Source: Nocardioides rubriscoriae
Lineage (GTDB): Bacteria > Actinomycetota > Actinomycetes > Propionibacteriales > Nocardioidaceae
Assembly: GCF_008087085.1 (NCBI RefSeq)
Contig: NZ_VIYJ01000017.1
Coordinates: 1 to 54,577 of the forward strand
Direction of reading: 5' to 3'
DNA length: 54,577 nt
In this document: positions 53,010-54,577 of the stretch, in pieces
Layout of the letters: each line of letters opens with the position of its first letter
Position numbering within the stretch: the first letter of the stretch is position 1
Notes under the pieces: generated by a model
Seen by the model: only the letters and a program-made list of their open reading frames with translations
The model's database searches: none
What the model was told of the DNA's origin: nothing
Translations under genes and position numbers: made by a program

Positions 53010-53501
53010 CTACGGCAGCGGTGAGCGACCCGGAAGTGCGTAAATCAAGCGCGGGCCATTCGCGTCTTCGTACTCCCGGATGAGGGTCATGCCAGCGTGT
53101 TCCAACACCTTGCACGACGCCGGGTTCGGTGGTCTGACGCTCGCGTACAGGCGTTTCACGCCGATGTTCGCGACGCCCCACGGCACGACAGCGCAGGCCG
53201 CCTCCGTCGCGTATCCATTGCCCCGAGTGGGTTCGGCGAAGGCGTAGCCGAGCGATGCGCCTAGGTCGTGTTCCCGCCAGCCACAAAACCCCAACAGTTG
53301 GCCCGTCTCCTTATCGCGACACTGCCAGTAGGCGTACCCGTGCACGCGTTGGTGCTCAACGCCGAGGCGGGAAATCCACTCGCGGTTTTGCTCGTCGGTG
53401 TCGGCGAGCAGCCCTATGGCGTCGGTTGCATCGGACACCTCATCGCAGCTGAAGGGGCGAATCCGCATCCGAGCCGTCGTCAGCACGTCAGCAGTATGCA
53501 A
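53010..53501 (-). CDS. GNAT N-acetyltransferase (RimJ/RimL type)
   Basis: 163 aa. RimJ/L-like features: opening TARMRIRPFSCDEVSDATDA, the QLLGFCGWREHDLGASLGYA strand pair, acetyl-CoA loop RGNGYATEAACAVV (equivalent to RGxGxA) and the closing NPASCKVLEHAGM motif, which in this family precedes the last strand. Likely acetylates an amine on a protein or small molecule. Composition is lower than the core to the left. Confidence 0.9.
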   Translation of the reverse strand: MHTADVLTTARMRIRPFSCDEVSDATDAIGLLADTDEQNREWISRLGVEHQRVHGYAYWQCRDKETGQLLGFCGWREHDLGASLGYAFAEPTRGNGYATEAACAVVPWGVANIGVKRLYASVRPPNPASCKVLEHAGMTLIREYEDANGPRLIYALPGRSPLP

Positions 53502-53725
53502 CTTGAGCGCCCGACCATCAGCGTAAGGCGTTCTGCGTCAAGCGTTGTCGTCGTTTCCCTGCATAGCGGTAATGGAGCTTGGTGGCTCGACAGCGTGTGA
53601 TCGGGTTGTGGTGACGACGGGCCGGGAGGCCTGTGATGGTCGACGAGCTGTTGATTCTCGATGCCGCAGAAGGCTGGTCCCCGGCCCTGCTTGTGGGCGT
53701 CGCGCCTGACGCGACGAGGTGGTGG
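53502..53725. other. Short gap between GNAT gene and IS110 element
   Basis: No gene is seen. The right-hand part presumably contains the non-coding end of the IS110 element; IS110 elements generally lack inverted repeats and carry a structured non-coding RNA in such flanks. I cannot delimit it by eye. Confidence 0.35.
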
Positions 53726-54577
53726 TCAGGCGGCCGCGGTGGTGGCGCCGGTCGCGCGGGTGGCGGCGAGGAGGCCGTAGCGGGCGATGTCTGGGTCCCA
53801 GGCGGTGCGGGTGGTGACCACGGCGTGGAGCTGGCGCAGGATCGCTGCGGCAACGACGGTCTGGGCCTGGGTGGGCTTGAGCCGGTTGTCCTCGCGGGTG
53901 GTGAGGTGTCGGTACCGCTCGGCGTAGACACCGTTGTTGTGCAGCGCACCCCACACCGCACGCCAGGCTGCGACCCGCAGCCCTGGCCGGCCGGCACCGC
54001 CCAGGCGTGCGCGGCCGGTGAAGGTCCCCGACATTCGTTCCCTGGGTGCAAGTCCTGCGTGCTTGACCACCGCGCGGGCGCTGGCGAACCGGGACAGGTC
54101 GCCGGTCTCGGCGAGGATCGCTGCAGCACCGACCGGTGACAGGCCCTCGATGGAGCAGACCAGGTCGGTCAGCTGCAGTTCGTCGAGCGTGGCGACCATC
54201 CGGGTCTCGACGACTGCGAGCTTGGCTACCGCGGTGTCGAAGTCCTCGATGAGCCACCCGATCCGCTCGAACACACCGGTACGGTGCGCGATCACACCGG
54301 CCTCGTCAGTCAGTGCGCCGAACATGGCCCGCACGATCCGCAGGCAGGGCTTTGCCCAGCCCCGCCTGGTGATCTCGCGTCGCACTGCGGTTTCGAACCG
54401 CCTGGCGCCGAGTCGTCGAGTCCGGGCCAGGTCGCCGCCATCGCGGCACATCACCACCGTCAGCGCAGCAAGCCAGGTCTGGGACTTCAACGGCTGCGCA
54501 GCACTCTGGAGCGCGGCGGGCCACACACACTCCAGCAGGTCGCGGATCTGCTGGATCGCGGCGACCTTGTCGCAGAT
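53726..54577 (-). mobile_element. IS110-family transposase, 5' part beyond the window
   Basis: The frame is open through the right edge (the last in-window codons read ICDKVAAIQQIRDLLE). The visible 284 codons hold the C-terminal Transposase_20 half: TDLVCSIEGLSPVGAAAILA, TGDLSRFASARAVVKHAGLA, GRARLGGAGRPGLRVAAWRA (with the serine-containing region being divergent) and NGVYAERYRHLTTREDNRLK. The N-terminal DEDD RuvC-like catalytic domain is outside. IS110 enzymes act with an element-encoded bridge RNA. No frameshift is visible, so the copy may be intact. Confidence 0.88.

Overview
This window looks like part of an actinobacterial chromosome, most plausibly Nocardioidaceae or a relative. The evidence is very high G+C, frequent GTG starts, ATGA/GTGA gene overlaps, a DUF222/HNH protein, an AlkB-rubredoxin fusion with ferredoxin and TetR partners, and a FeoA-FeoB-NFU operon behind iron-box-like sites. 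The genus is an inference; no rRNA, tRNA or core-genome marker is present.

Bases 1 to about 23,570 are an accessory region of visibly lower and uneven G+C. It holds a divergent pair (cytosolic 5'-nucleotidase against a two-part protein with a deoxyribosyltransferase-like N-terminus and a PEP-synthase-like C-terminus). Next come a decayed AlbA_2-type gene cut by an IS3 remnant, an orphan MNT-type nucleotidyltransferase, and a 2,557-residue secreted RHS/YD-repeat polymorphic toxin (Hint domain plus exchangeable tip) with its immunity gene. A second IS3 remnant follows. The region ends with an unusual transposon-like unit (about 16.5-23.3 kb): a zinc-ribbon protein, a 49-residue ORF translationally coupled to a tyrosine-recombinase-like protein without an obvious catalytic tyrosine, a 676-residue DDE transposase-like protein, small accessory genes, an iteron-like repeat tract and a strong terminator. 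I regard this unit as the best candidate for something undescribed.

Bases 23,570 to about 52,450 are ordinary dense chromosome of very high G+C. In order: NmrA-type SDR; hemerythrin; an AAA/LuxR-type regulator lacking both ends; a cupin-MFS-MarR efflux cassette with a duplicated palindromic operator; a WS/DGAT acyltransferase; an SDR; feoA-feoB-NFU; nitroreductase, membrane protein, glutathione peroxidase and SRPBCC protein; a second MFS exporter with a divergent TetR and palindrome; an ACT-domain malic enzyme; the alkane hydroxylase operon (AlkB-rubredoxin, ferredoxin, TetR) with a recognisable promoter; an M15 peptidase-like lipoprotein; an esterase; a quinone oxidoreductase; a ComB-like phosphatase; a secreted alpha/beta hydrolase; and a DUF222/HNH protein that appears to be transcribed leaderless.

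From about 52,450 to the end composition drops again: a hypothetical gene, a GNAT acetyltransferase, and an IS110-family transposase that runs off the right edge. The physiological themes of the core part are hydrocarbon and lipid metabolism (AlkB, WS/DGAT, esterases), ferrous iron uptake with Fe-S assembly, peroxide defence and drug efflux. The accessory part is about intercellular competition and mobile DNA.
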